Assembly (NCBI GenBank): GCA_013399695.1
Contig: VXAU01003502.1
Coordinates: forward strand, 1 to 64,000
Source of the DNA: Formicarius rufipectus
Taxonomy: Eukaryota; Chordata; Aves; Passeriformes; Formicariidae
DNA: 64,000 nt
Direction of reading: 5' to 3'
Positions within the stretch are counted from its first letter, which is position 1, and each line of letters begins with the position of its first letter. The position numbers and the translations under genes were made by a program. Of the stretch, positions 1-12,350 are shown one piece after another. Below the pieces are notes generated by a model. The model saw only the letters and a program-made list of their open reading frames with translations. It did not search any database and had not been told where the DNA came from.

Positions 1-104
1 AGGAAGGAAGGGAGGAAGGGAGGAAGGGAGGAAGGGAGGAAGGGAGGAAGGATGGAAGGAAGGAAGGAAGGAAGGAAGGAAGGAAGGAAGGAAGGAAGGA
101 AGGG
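1..104. repeat. GGAA-type microsatellite, cut by the window edge
   Basis: The first 50 bases are built from an 8-base unit (AGGAAGGG). The next 54 are a nearly perfect GGAA tetranucleotide array with one GAT interruption near 52. All purines lie on the plus strand. The array runs off the left edge, so its true length is unknown. Long homopurine tracts of this kind mutate by slippage and can form triplex DNA. No function is implied. Confidence 0.95.
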
Positions 105-670
105 CTAATCTGAACAAGTTCACTAAATAGAGATGGAATATTTTGGCAAGAAACATCAGGAAAATTATCGATTTTTCTTTTCATTCAAATAAACTAGATT
201 ATATCTAACAAAATTGCTGATGCCTTTTCAGTATAAGATTAAACAAAAATTGTATACTTTAATACTGTGGAAAAGAAACTGTAAAAAATCGCAAGTGTAA
301 AACCCAGTAGGGAGATGTTGAATTTCAGATATAACACTAATATAATACAATATACATTAATCATAAGCTTATCAATCATTCACATCAGAAAATAAATAAA
401 ATGAGTGCTGATTTAAAATGTGAGCAAGAGCTGCAAGCAGTGACAATGGTTCCCTAGAGCCAAATGTCAAACCAGTATAACAAGGGAGCCAAATATTGGA
501 TGAGCAGGTACCTATATTTGTAAGCAATCTGCCCTGTGGACTAGATAAAGTAATATGGTCATCTGTGAATCAGCTCATAGACTAGTCTGATGAACGGGAG
601 AACTTGCTAAATGTTCATTATCTAATGCGAGTATCGAGAATTTCATGATCTGGCCCTGTATGAGTCAGCA
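105..670. other. Unique AT-rich DNA, no gene seen
   Basis: This AT-rich, non-repetitive stretch lies between the GGAA array and the first CR1 element. I see no long reading frame, no recognisable RNA gene and no familiar repeat in it. Confidence 0.6.
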
Positions 671-823
671 TCATAGACTCATAGAACCATTTGGGTTGGA
701 AGGGACTTACTTCCAACCTTCCCACCATGGTGAGGGACACCTTCTACTACTTGATCATGTTGCTTTAAGGCCCATCCAATCTGATGTTAAGTGTTTCTGA
801 GGATGGGGTATCCACAACTCTGG

Positions 824-828
824 GCAAC
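824..828. repeat. Left target-site duplication GCAAC
   Basis: This is the left copy of the 5-bp direct repeat flanking the LTR; the right copy is at 1542-1546. Removing the LTR and one copy restores continuous CR1 sequence (…ctctgggcaac / ccattatagtgcc…), which fixes the insertion boundaries. Confidence 0.85.
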
Positions 829-1541
829 TGTGGTGGTTTTCACCCAGTATCCACCCAAACCTCCAACCCCGCCCCCCCGGCCTTTCCCGGAGGGAAAGGA
901 AAAAGGAGAAAAGGCAAAACACAGCTGAGAGATAATGGCACAATAAATTCAGAGTAGCTAAATACTTAAATTTATTACTAACAAGATAAGAACTAAAGCT
1001 AAAAGCACTAAAAGTAAGAAATAAATCAGTCTTGAGAACACCCCTCTCCTCCCACTCTTCCCTCTTTCAAGGGAGCAGTGAATGGGAGATTTCCAGGTGG
1101 TTGTTATTTCTGCCATTGCTCTTGTCCTGTGGGTCACTCCATGGGGTGCAGTCGGGTCTCTGCATCCCGATGGTCCTCNCTCCACGGGCTTCAGGGAGAG
1201 GGAGGGGGGGAAATAGATTTCAGTACTTCCCCCTAACCCTGCTCCAGGGTGGGGTTCTTCCTTCACCTCCTCCTGCTCCAACCTTGGTCTCTGTCTCTCT
1301 CTGCGTTGTTATCTCATGGCTGGAATTTTCAACTGCGCAAACACTCCAGTTCTTGAATGTGTTATCACAGAGGCGTGACCATGATTTTTAATTGGCTCAA
1401 CTCTGTCCACCAGCAGGAAGTCCCTCCTGGACCTGGCTGTCATTGGCTCCACAGGAAAGGAGAAGCTTCTAGCAGCTTCTAATAGAAACCATCCGGGAAG
1501 CCCCCCCTTCTACTAAAATTCAGCTACAGAAACCCATGACA
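829..1541 (-). mobile_element. Solo LTR of an endogenous retrovirus (ERVL-like) with 5-bp TSD
   Basis: A 713-bp block interrupts otherwise continuous CR1 sequence. Read on the minus strand it starts TGTCATGG and ends CCACCACA, which is the TG...CA boundary rule for LTRs. It is flanked by an exact 5-bp duplication GCAAC (824-828 and 1542-1546). No gag, pol or env-like coding sequence accompanies it, so it is a solo LTR left by recombination. AATAAA on the minus strand at 971-976 is a plausible polyadenylation signal. The 5-bp duplication suits the ERVL-type elements common in birds, but the family name is inferred. A single N lies at 1179. The 107-codon minus-strand frame across it is not a gene. 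Confidence 0.88.
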
Positions 1542-1546
1542 GCAAC
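1542..1546. repeat. Right target-site duplication GCAAC
   Basis: This is the right copy of the 5-bp direct repeat generated by the LTR insertion. It is identical to 824-828. Confidence 0.85.
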
Positions 1547-2165
1547 CCATTATAGTGCCTCACTACCCTCTTAGTAACGAATGTTTTCCTAATGCCTAAT
1601 CTACCATCTTTCAGTTTGAAGTCATTCCCCCTTGGACTGTTGCTACATGCCCTTGTAAGAAGTCCGTCTTTAGCTTTCTTGTAGCCTCCTTTAGGTACTG
1701 GAAGGTGCTAACAGATCTCTCTGAGACCTTCTGTTCTCAGGCTGCCATCACAGGAAGTGCCTCTGATCACCTTTGTGGTCTCCTCTGGAGCTGCTTCAAC
1801 AGGTTTTCATCTTTCTTGATCTGAGGTTCCCAGAGCTGGATGCAGAACTCTGAGTGGGGTCTCCTGAAAGCAGATTAGAGGAGCAGAATCACCTCCCTCA
1901 ACCTAATGGCCACACAACTTTTGATGCAGCTTAATATATGTTTGGACTGCAAACACACATTTCTGGCTCATGTAGAACCTCTCATCTGTTTTCTCTGGAA
2001 ACTCATGAAGAACTCATGCTAAGTGTGAGTATTCACAGATCCTTCTGGATGGCATCACTTCACTCCAGTGTCAACCACAACACACAGTTTGGGATCCTTG
2101 GCAAACTTGCTGAGGATGCACTCAGCCCGACTGTCCATGACACCAACATAGATGTCAAACTTTTC

Positions 2166-2415
2166 ATCCTTTTGGAGAAAAGATATTACTAATGTAGATA
2201 AATGAAAACCTCAGAGTTTCTGATTATATGAAGTAATAAATACATCCACAATTCCTGCAATGCCTATAGGACTATGAATACTGTGGGATTTACTCAGGTA
2301 AACCACAGAATTTAATGAACAGAACTTATCAGTATAAAAGTCTTACATATATAAGCATTACTAGCATTATGCTGCCAGAACAGTGTTCGACATGAATGCT
2401 TAGAAACAAAATACT

Positions 2416-2416
<1 letters not shown>
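2166..2416. other. Unique AT-rich DNA
   Basis: This is AT-rich sequence between the CR1 5' break and the poly-A run. Nothing recognisable was seen. Confidence 0.5.
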
Positions 2417-2479
<63 letters not shown>

Positions 2480-2493
2480 NAAGAAAAAAAAAA
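2417..2493. repeat. Poly-A run of 61 bases plus a second A-rich tract, with one N
   Basis: An uninterrupted run of 61 adenines (2417-2477) is followed by TT, an N at 2480, AAG and ten further adenines. The N suggests the assembler joined two reads or contigs inside a homopolymer. I see no LINE or SINE body upstream to which this would be the tail. The run creates a poly-F frame on the minus strand that is not a gene. Confidence 0.9.
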
Positions 2494-5400
2494 GCTAACT
2501 TTCTTCTTTTGGTTCTGAGTTGCCTGTCTTCATCCTTTCTCTTTTTGTAATACTTCTTGTGGGATTGCCCTTCTGTAAGTGAATCCACACAAATTCCTGG
2601 CAATTTTTAATACAGGAGAGATACCATAATTTCACGCCTCTTCAAACACACAGTGAGAGCAATCAAGGGAAAAAGAAATTAAAAACTAATTCTGCTATTT
2701 ATTCTCCTCATTTATTTTATCAGTCATCCCACTGTCACACTGAATAGTAATCAACAAGGCTTGATACACCAACTTAGCACAGGGCAGGCATCTTTGCGGC
2801 TTTGCAGAGAAGACTTCAAACCCAAAGCAAATACTGATACTGAAGGAAAGATTGGATTAATCACAGCAAACATGATGCCAGTGTTAACATTTCTGCTCAC
2901 TCAGCTATCCAGGCAGGTTGAGCATGATGCAAGTTTACCTAACCAATCAAGTCAATAGAGAGGGAAAAAAGGCTACAGAGCAGTTTACTAGCACAGACAA
3001 CTGCTGGCATGTGGAAGGCAAAGTACACAGAATGTCTACAAAGAGGTATAAAATTACAACAGAAGTATTGTGATGAGCAGAAGACTACAAATAGTTATTG
3101 TTTATAGTGTCTGGCTGCAATTACACAATTCTGTACCATTTTGTATTTAGTAGCTCAGTGCTGGAATTAAGAGGCTCTGATGACTGTTTGGAGGAATTCC
3201 ATTTCAGCCTCAGTCACTTTGTGAGGGTGGTTCAGGATACCTCAGACAAAACACAAGACCAAAGTAAAACCATTATTTAGTCTTATTTAAGATCCATTCT
3301 TGTTGGGGAAACTGCCCACTCAATTTTAGCTTTAAGGAAACTTAAAAGCCTGAAGGTTTTCTGTGGGGTTTTTTCCCTTTTTTTTTCTCATTTTTGGTTT
3401 GCTTGTATGTTTGTTTGTTTTTCCTTTTTATTAAATCAGTTATGAAAAGGATGAATTCAGCGGGGTTAGACATGACTGTACATAAATTTCAGTGTTGAGT
3501 GGTGCCTGGATACACATTTAAGGCACAGCTGTAATTTGTCTGAAGCATATCTCTATGAAAGGCAATCGCACTCCAGTATCTCCTGATGGACCAGGCTCCA
3601 GGAGGATCATTTTCTTCAGTGTAACAGTAGAATAACTTCAAGTGGGCAAAGCAGAGTGGAGTGAAATGTTCCCAGCCCTTTAGGACATGAACTACAAAGG
3701 TCCCTTAAGGCAACTGCTGAGACTTTCATAAGTGCCCATGTTCTCTAATTCCTTTTGAAATGAAAATCACACAACTAGAAGCTCTTAAAAACCTCTCTAG
3801 ATATTCAGCTGCCTTTGCATCACTGTCTAACCACCTTCACAAACCGGGCCCTTAGAAATTTTGTTCCCACAAAGGGAAATTATCTATACCCATTTTTCTA
3901 TCATTTTCTTTACAAAGTTCTGAGACAACATTGGCTCGGGTTAAAGACTGTCTGAAGACAGTTTGTTCTCCTCTGCAGTGTAAGTGAGCTGGTTATCATT
4001 TATTGTGCCTCTGAGTACAGATTTCCTTAAACCATTGTACGAAAGCACACCTGTCCGTGCCATTTAGAAGCTGGGTTGTCATCAGACACCAAGTCTCACT
4101 AAAAATGGAACGCCAAGAAGAAACAGATTGATCTCATGACATTCCAGACATCAGAGAGCTATACAACTTCCTGACAATTCAACCACCAGTTCCTTGCATC
4201 CTTCTTGGAACAGTGACAAGAGGTAAAGACCACCAAGACCAGTAGCCCTTCTCTTGTCAGCATGGAGTTGAGACTAGAGGGTTTCTGTGTCTTAGACCAA
4301 CCCTCATGTACCCCAGTCCCATTTGACCTTTCCCAGAAACCTCTTTCCTACAGCAAATTTTAGAGTAGTATTTAAATTTCCAATGTGATTAATTTTTAAC
4401 ATCAGCTCTCTCTGTCCTACTCTACTTCAGGATGATCCAAGGAGGACCTGAAGTAGATCTGCCTACCTTTGCAAAAGTGCTACACATTTCATGTGCCAAA
4501 AGTACTTACAGGAACTTTCTGAAGCCAGTGCACTTAAATACAGAAAATCCAAAAACCTGTTAAATTTCACTGCTGTCTGTTCTTCCCCTTTCCTTCTAGG
4601 AGTCAGGCTCTGTACTCTCAGATATTTTATTCCTTTGCCCTTGGTTCCAGAAATCTCTTTCCCACATGCCTCCCTGAGCTTTTTCTCCTCCAAAACAGCC
4701 CAGTCACATATGCTGTCTACATCCCTCATGAGGTGCAACATATGATACCTGATTTCAGAGTACTAGAGAAGAGATACATGAAGTGCTCTAGAAAAGAGGT
4801 AGCTGCCTAACAACTCCAAGGACCTGATAGAGCTTATTCAAAAGCACCAAAGCACCCTTGTTCTTACTGCTACTTTTAAAACATCCATTTCTCTTGTAAA
4901 CCTCACAAGATGACTGTCTTGCACAAGACATGTAAATTGCTTTTCCAAATATAAACCAAATATCCGTACACAAAAATATGCAATGTAGATAAAGTCTCTA
5001 TGCATGTTTATTGCATATTATTATTGCAATTAATAATGTCCTTGAACACACATGCAACATTTCACAGAAGAACTTTAAAAGAAATTTGCCTTTTCCCCTG
5101 GATATAGCTTTTTCCTAGCAGAGGGAAAGAATTATGCTGTTCGGAAGGAGAGTTATAAATTTTACTACTGGGCTAAATAAAATGTGTGTGTAAATCTGGC
5201 AACTGTAAAGTGTTGTTAAATAGATAAAAGTTTAGGTTTTTAGCCCTACCATATATCAAGAGGACCCTTTCCTACACTCTTCATCCTGACAGCTGTAAGC
5301 ATTTTTAATGTTGAAAAAAACTAATTTTATTGCTTGAAAAATACCTGTAATACTAGACTCTCACAGCTAAGAAGTAATGGTCTTCATAGTTTAATGCAAG

Positions 5401-6912
5401 CAAGCAGCAGCCTGCTAGACTTCCTGGTTGTAGAGAGTTCATGGTCATGTCTGAGTCTCTTCCAAAACACCTGGGTTCTGCAACACAAAACTGAAGAAAA
5501 ATGTAAAGCAAAAAGTCTTTAGCACTTTCTCTCTACTACTAATGAAATCTGTTTCCCTCTGACATCCTTCAGTTTCCACATCACAAACCTCTCCTGTTAC
5601 TGCAGATACAGTCATCCCTTGCACCCTTTGCATACCAGGACATATCCTGTTACCTAATGGTCAGTATCTGTGGATTTCCCAGTATTTGGCACTCCACGAC
5701 CAGAGATGAAATGAAGTCCTATCCCATGAGCTCGTGGTCTACCTATAAGACATGCCATAATGTGCATGCATGCCAACTACCACGAGCTATATCCTAGAGC
5801 CACCTCAGAGAGTTTCTTCTTAACACTTTCCAGAAATTACTTTCCTGGGCATCAGTCCACACTCCCATTTCCCCATATTTTACTTCATAAATAGTATAAA
5901 AGAGTGAAGGAGAAATCAACACGATCCATATGTTACTGAATATACATCACCTCTTCATCACTGTAGCTCTAGAAATTTCTTTAATTTATAGTCTTTACTA
6001 ATTTAAATCAAGTTTAATATTACAGGAATATGTCATGTCATTTATCCAGAAAGTATCATTCACCATTTAGAACCCTATAAAAATGATAATAAGAAGAGAA
6101 ATTATATTTCTCATTGACTGCTACTGTTGAAATTAAGCTTATTCCTTTTTATTAAGTACTTATATGGCCCTCATACCCTCTTATCTGTTGCCTGAGGCAC
6201 TTATTCTTTCCAAGAAAAATCACTATTAATCCTTGTTTGTGCCAAGTCCTCACAGTACAAGAGTGTGTCCTGACAAAGGTGCCATTTAATAATAAAATTT
6301 AAGCCTATTTCAGTTAGAGTAAGTGTGGGTAAGCATAGATCAGTTGTGGCTTTTGATTTAGAATTCTTGAAAAACTGTTAACAATAAAAAAAATATACCC
6401 AAATATTGTGATTATTACATCAAAAATGATACAAAAGCAGAGAAATCTTGCCAAAAAAATGATTACATGTTTTGGGGTTTCTGGTTATAGATCTGTGAAT
6501 CTTTACAGTTTATAGATTGGTACTTATTAAACAGATGTTAAATTCATTTGATGTTTTTGGTATTTTGCAAATTCCATCTTGTGGGAAGGTATTTCTCTTC
6601 TGTAGGAGAGGTTTTTGTGTTCTGTGTAGGGAATCACTCCTCTGTGTCAGGAGTTTGCAATGTCCTGAAGCACTGAGTCCCATAATCCCAGCAAGCAGGG
6701 AGAAAGATTGCACATCCATATTTAAAATCCTTCTTCCTCTATATGGAAAGGGTTTGTGTTGAACAGATATTCATTTGTAGAAATAGAGTTATAAAAGATG
6801 GTCACGGAAAAGGCCTGGTCCAGACATATCACTGAGGCAAACTGTGGGCAAACAGAAAATCATAGTGCTAAAGATATAGGACCATCTCTGCAAGAATTTG
6901 GTATTAGTGTAG
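2494..6912. other. Unique AT-rich DNA, no gene supported
   Basis: About 4.4 kb is without clear interspersed repeats. Reading frames are all under 95 codons, overlap one another on both strands and show no known domain. Short T-rich tracts occur near 3360-3430. Nothing identifies an exon, a promoter or an RNA gene. Confidence 0.55.
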
Positions 6913-7091
<179 letters not shown>

Positions 7092-10000
7092 TGCTCTCTC
7101 TCTTTCTCTATTTCCTTGCCTATGTGTGTGTCTGTGCATACTTACATTTTCAGTACAAAAACAGCCCAGAATAATTTGAAACTTCAGACTGAATTCTCTC
7201 AGTGCCCCTCGCTTAAAACTGAAATAAAATGAAGTGGTGAGACTCTTAGAGAACATCATCCCTGCGGTGTTTTTAACAGCCTTTCCTCAGGAATGAGAGG
7301 AGTCCAGATTCCTTCTTTTCTCTGGCAATATGAACACACCAGAAATGATTTGATCTACATAAACAGGAAATTTTGTGAGGGATGCTCACTTCTCTTGAAG
7401 CTGAATAATTCTATATAAAAATTTTTGCTGTTGAGGGGAGACCAAGATAAAGACTGATTGTAGGAAAACTTGCTACTTAGGGAATGTATCAAGAATATTA
7501 AGCTTTCAATTAATATCTCACAGAGGAATTAAGGGTTTTATAAATGTGAGACAACACATTACATTCCTATTCTTGAATGCTACTAAAGCTAGCAATTTCT
7601 GAAAGGCAAACAACTGCATTTCAGGCTGGTATTCTGAATCACAAACTCACTTTTTGCTGTAATTTTTCCTGTGCCACACAGTGAGTCATGTTCCTTATTT
7701 CCTTTTATTTTTTTCATATTTTATACAAAGTGTTACAGAAATACTAAAAGTAACTTCATCTTTGAGTACACTGTGTTATAACCAGCTAATGTACCATCAA
7801 AAAAACCAATATGCAAACTGCTAATGAATGTTGGATAAAAAAATGAGTCAGATAAACAGGTATGAATGAAATTTGCCTTTTCTGGAGACTGGAAATTTCA
7901 GCATAGGTTCACACCAGTGGTTGGAGTCAGCCTTATCACTACCTTCTGGCCAGATGCACAAAACGCTTCCACAAACCATTTGCACAGGATGTTTCTCACC
8001 TCTGGACCAAAACTCCCTAATGAATGATGATGCATAGTATCAAATATGTCTTGGTGAAGAGTGCCATGTACATCATAAAATATGGGCTATCACATCCTCT
8101 TCCTATGTAGTACACAAAAGGTATACAAGACCAGGTTTTTTCACACTTTTTCTTTTCTCCTGTCTGTCCACTACAAGCCATACTCATGAGAACTCAAATA
8201 CTCCCATTTGGCTGCAGGGATCCCAGACAAAGTGAGTCCCTGATTAAGACATCTGACATCCAGTGTAGCACAGGTGGTATGTCTCCGAGCTCATGAACCA
8301 AAGGGGAGAGAAAAAGTACTTTCTGTGTCAGCAGAATGTCTGTCCCAACCTCAGGCCTCATGAAGTATAACATCCAAGGTAGTCCACCAGATAGAGCTGT
8401 CAGAAAGACAGCTGTTAAACTATCCCAGAATCCCTACTTCTATTGTTTTAGTACATCTTCCCCTTTCTTACACACACTGTAGTTAGAGAACTCGCAAGGT
8501 TGATTCCTGGGACTCTCATGAAGGATTCGTATGTCATGGAGGGAGTTGCTGTGAAATAAAGAGGTGTATGAAGGCTTGTACACCACAGTGGGGATGGCTT
8601 TCATGATGCTCCCCAATATTGACATGGATCAATCCTAAATATCAGACTATGTAGCTCATGGTTTTAATAGGAACTCCATTTCCAGCCATTTTGTGTAATC
8701 TAGGGAAGCATCCTTGAATCACAGCAAGTGTGAATATCTGTCACTCCTGCTCTGTGAAGTGGAGCTTAAGATCAAGCTGTAATTGTGTGAGTTAAAAGTA
8801 TTTTACTAATGACCTCAGATACTTTCTGAAGACTGGACACAAGGGAGGATTTTCAGTGAAGCACAAGAACCACATTTGTGACAGGAGAATACATCAAAAT
8901 ACTCAGGACTGCCTCAACTACAGCCTCAAAGGCAAAATCTATGTGCCCTGGGACAGGATGTGCAAACCCTGAAGGCAGATTTGGACAGAGAGTGGGCAGA
9001 AATGTTGAGATCTTTTTATTTTCTTGTTTCTCACTCTTTTTGTGATTGAGGGAAGTTCACAGCTGTATTACCTAAATACAGGAATTTTCAAGGCAAAGGA
9101 GGGAGGCCAGGTCTGGTAAATTAGTTAATTTCTCTGGCTCATTATATCAGAAGTGTGTTCAGACAAGCTGAGACTGGCTGCTATTATAAATGTACAGCCT
9201 GGGAGGAAAAAAAATGCCATTGTGAAGATTTGGACCTTTACTCCTTAAAGTTGCTTTAATTAGAAAACCAGACTCTAGGAGGCTTTGTACTGTGAAAGTG
9301 CAATTGTTAAAGAGGATTGGGGGTGGAATATCCACATTTGCCCATCGAGTTACTGAGCTGTCCGTGTCGTATATCTCAGTTTGTGTCCTTTGTCCAAAAG
9401 TGGCTCTTATCGCCTGAGACCACAAAGGGTAGAGAGAAGAGACATTTATTCCACAAGCACAAAGAACCACTTTGAAGACACAGCCTTTTGTTCACCTTCA
9501 AACACTTCTTCTGGTGTCAGTTAAGGAGTATTGAAATTTGTCTGCATTGGTTGTTTAAAAAGAAATTGTACAGGTGGTTGAGAGACAGAACAAGCCCCTG
9601 TCCCATACTTCTACAGTGCTTTGTGTTGCAAGAAGTCAGTCATAAACAGTGGGGACTCAGCCCAAGAGGAAGAGACTGGGTGTCAAAATGATCATGGTGC
9701 CAGCCCAGCGTGGAGGAGAGCTGTCTGTAACTCTTTGTGTGGCTACCGGGGCATGTGTTGTTGCATGGGCTATGGATGGCTGAGCTTTACAATTCATGTC
9801 CCTCACCTCTTCAGTGATGAAATGGCCTTACTAGCATTTTTTAAAGATTTATTCAGTGTAAATAAGTAGGAGACTTCCAGGGATTCAGGGGAAGATCTAA
9901 GAAAATACAGGGGTGCTTGACACAGTACGGTATATATTTCACTAAACACAGAAACGCAAATCTCTGCCCATCATCAACTACCCAATTGCCAGGGGTATCT

Positions 10001-10656
10001 AAACTTGCTTTGTGACACCTGTGCTAAAATTGATGCTTTCATAAATATCAAATCTCGGGCAGGTGATCAGTGCATGTGCAATCACTGCTGATGCTTTTGA
10101 AACTCCTTGGACTCTACATGTACAGAAACTGGAGCATGGATAGACAGCTTGGTGCTTCACAGAGACATCAAAGTCATATAGCAGTTAGAAAACAGACATG
10201 AGCAAGATGTCTGACCCACTCAAGTTATGGGCAGAGGTACCACAGATGGGCATTTATTTACTCATGCAATGTGTCATTAATCACCCTATGCACAATTTGT
10301 TTGGCTCCACTACAACAGTTCATAAATGAAAAAAGCAATAATTGCATTTCCTCAACTTGTTGCTAATACTGTAGTGACTTATGTCCTTGGAAGCACTGAT
10401 GAGAGATTTGCCTCAATTTCAAAACTCCAAGGATGTTAAAAAATTAATTATTATTTTGAACAGTCTCAGATAAGCAATCTATGCTGAAAAGGGCTTGGGA
10501 CGCAGAGGGAAGAATCCAGCTGAGAGAAAATTAAAATCAGATCAGGCAAAAGAAGAAGGAACTCTGTCAACATAATCGCCACTTTTCCCTTGAAGTTCCA
10601 ACAGAAGGCAGAACTCTTACTAGAAAACACAAGTTTAGCTATTAAGTAGAAGAAAA
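7092..10656. other. Unique DNA, no gene supported
   Basis: No recognisable repeat family, coding exon or RNA gene was found. The longest frames (103 codons on the minus strand at 9159-9470, 82 on the plus strand at 9621-9869) have no recognisable domain. Confidence 0.5.
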
Positions 10657-10694
10657 TATGTATATATGTGTGAGTGTGTGTGTGAGTGAATGTG
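10657..10694. repeat. Short imperfect TA/TG microsatellite
   Basis: A short run alternating TATG and TGTG with GAG interruptions is about 38 bases long. It is low-complexity only. Confidence 0.8.
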
Positions 10695-11111
10695 TTTACA
10701 TGGTTTCTGTTTTGTTCCAATCACCAAAGGACTGAGGAGGCAGATGTGAGAGATGAGGAGTGCACAATGAAGGATAAAACATCAAACTAGTTTGGCATCC
10801 CTCCAAGGCTAGTAAGAGATATTCACAAATCCTCAGGGACCATAAAATTTCCTGTATTTTAATGATAACAGTCACAGTACCTCATTAGCCCTATTATAGC
10901 AAATTATTCCACTGCCCTGGGATTTTAGTCACGAGCCACTGACTTTGACTGTGCTAGGAAATAGAAGTGTTTCTCCAAACTGTGCTTAAAACACTAGTGT
11001 CACCCAGAGGTGTTGTATCAGCAACCTACAGTGTTATGAATACTTTTGCAAGGACTGCTGAAGTATAAAACTTCTCTCAGACACTCACACAACTCATACT
11101 GTGGGTATGAC

Positions 11112-11166
11112 TGAGCTGAAAGAGAAAGAAAGGGAAAAAAAAAAAAAAGAGAGATGAAGGAAGGAA
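11112..11166. repeat. Purine-rich low-complexity tract
   Basis: A GA-rich run with a central stretch of about 14 adenines, then GAGAGA and GAAGGAAGG. It is a small homopurine block with no associated element. Confidence 0.75.
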
Positions 11167-11629
11167 TAAGTTTGACTCTCCATGGAAATAAAGGCAGGAT
11201 GAAGATAGGAGTTAAAAGCAGTGGTCAAACCAAGCTGTGCTCTGATCATCCAGGAACATATTTAATCTGATGTATTGCTTAAGTGTAGAGTCACTGCTGT
11301 ATTTTGGAAGATTTGCCAAGGTTCTACTCATAGATTATGTTACCTTTCATGTTCAGACAAGTTTGAAAATCAACCTCTTTAACAAGTGGCTTTATATATG
11401 ACTACACAAGGGTACATAGGGTATCTGTGCGATATCTGATGTAGCAGTGGATATGAATAGATATGATCAGAAGACGAGCATGAACACATGTACAATGTCC
11501 ATGAACATTTACGTGGGTAATCTTTGAATCAAGGTTTTTCTTATCAGTGCCATGAGAGAATGCTTCAGGGCCTTTTTTCACAGTACATTGATGGAAATCT
11601 TTACAGTCTATTCCTATAATATATGCTGC

Positions 11630-11661
11630 TTAAAATAAAAATAAAAATAATAAAAAAAAAA
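11630..11661. repeat. Short A-rich ATAAA-type repeat
   Basis: A few copies of an AAAAT unit grade into a run of A. It is low-complexity and no LINE body is recognisable next to it. Confidence 0.7.
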
Positions 11662-12043
11662 GCTAAACTACACTGTAACAGTACACTAGGTGGTTTGAGA
11701 GTGAACTGGTGCCCCAGAAATATTCCATCCTATATCAGTTTATTTTAGGTGCTTTTAAAAACACTTTAAAATATTTTCAGAAGTCTTTAGTATCTCACTT
11801 CGAGTTCAGATGTTTTACTAACATACTTTCATACTTAATACTCTGTATTTGGTAAAAAACTGTGCAAAAAAAAAAACCAAAAGAGGTTTCAGTAGTATCT
11901 GAAAAGTGCCATGACTGACACTCTGAATCATGGATTTAGAAGCAGGTAGAAATTTTGCCACACCAAATTAACATACCCTGACCAGGCTGAGCTCATTAAC
12001 CTTTTAGCCTTCTTATTCACAGCCCAGAAGAATGTCAGATCAC

Positions 12044-12350
12044 TGTCCTGGTTTTAGCATAATGAAGCCAATTCTTAGGTGAATGGTGATTCAAAGTTTA
12101 GTCTAACATCCTAAGAGACATCTTGCAATCTTGATTGCCAAGCCCAAATGGGGCAGGGTAGACTTTGATAGGTTTTGAGGAAGGCTCAACCTGAATACTG
12201 AGTAACTGGCAGTGCATAATGAAAACCAAGGACTTATGGCACCCAGCTGAGAGGACTTGAAGGTGTTGGGAACACCGTAACAGCTAGCAAGCTTGTGCTG
12301 CCCAAACTTTGCAGAGGGTCAGCGGTTTTAAATCAGGATAAAAAAATGTA
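12044..12350 (+). mobile_element. Possible old LTR fragment
   Basis: The segment opens with TGTCCTGGTTTTAGC, a start common among avian ERV LTRs. The following 300 bases lack any coding look and have the general feel of a degraded LTR. I could not find a matching CA end or a target-site duplication, so the right limit is a guess. It could equally be unique sequence with a chance match at the start. Confidence 0.3.

Larger units (their letters stand above)
671..2165 (-). mobile_element. CR1 LINE fragment, minus strand, split by an LTR insertion
   Basis: The left edge begins with 'tcatagactcatagaa' followed by 'gggttggaagggac', the reverse complement of a CR1 3' end. The element therefore runs right to left. 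Sequence typical of the CR1 3' part of ORF2 continues at 1547 ('gtgcctcactaccctc', 'cctaatg', 'tagaggagcagaatcacctccc'). It reaches the RT catalytic-box region at about 2091-2160. There the minus strand reads F-A-K-D where functional CR1 elements have F-A-D-D, so the box has lost an essential aspartate. A deletion is apparent around 1975-2035, where the match jumps. The 5' part of the element is missing, as in most CR1 copies. The interval 829-1541 is a later LTR insertion. This is a dead copy; the subfamily cannot be assigned by eye. Confidence 0.9.

Noticed and set aside
958..1281. 107-codon minus-strand frame with a hydrophobic C-terminus
   Set aside because: It lies wholly inside the solo LTR and contains an N. 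LTRs of this kind do not carry such a gene, and the hydrophobic end comes from AT-rich sequence.
8440..8625. Possible processed pseudogene on the minus strand (61 codons)
   Set aside because: No protein family recognised, no poly-A tail on the expected side and no flanking duplication.
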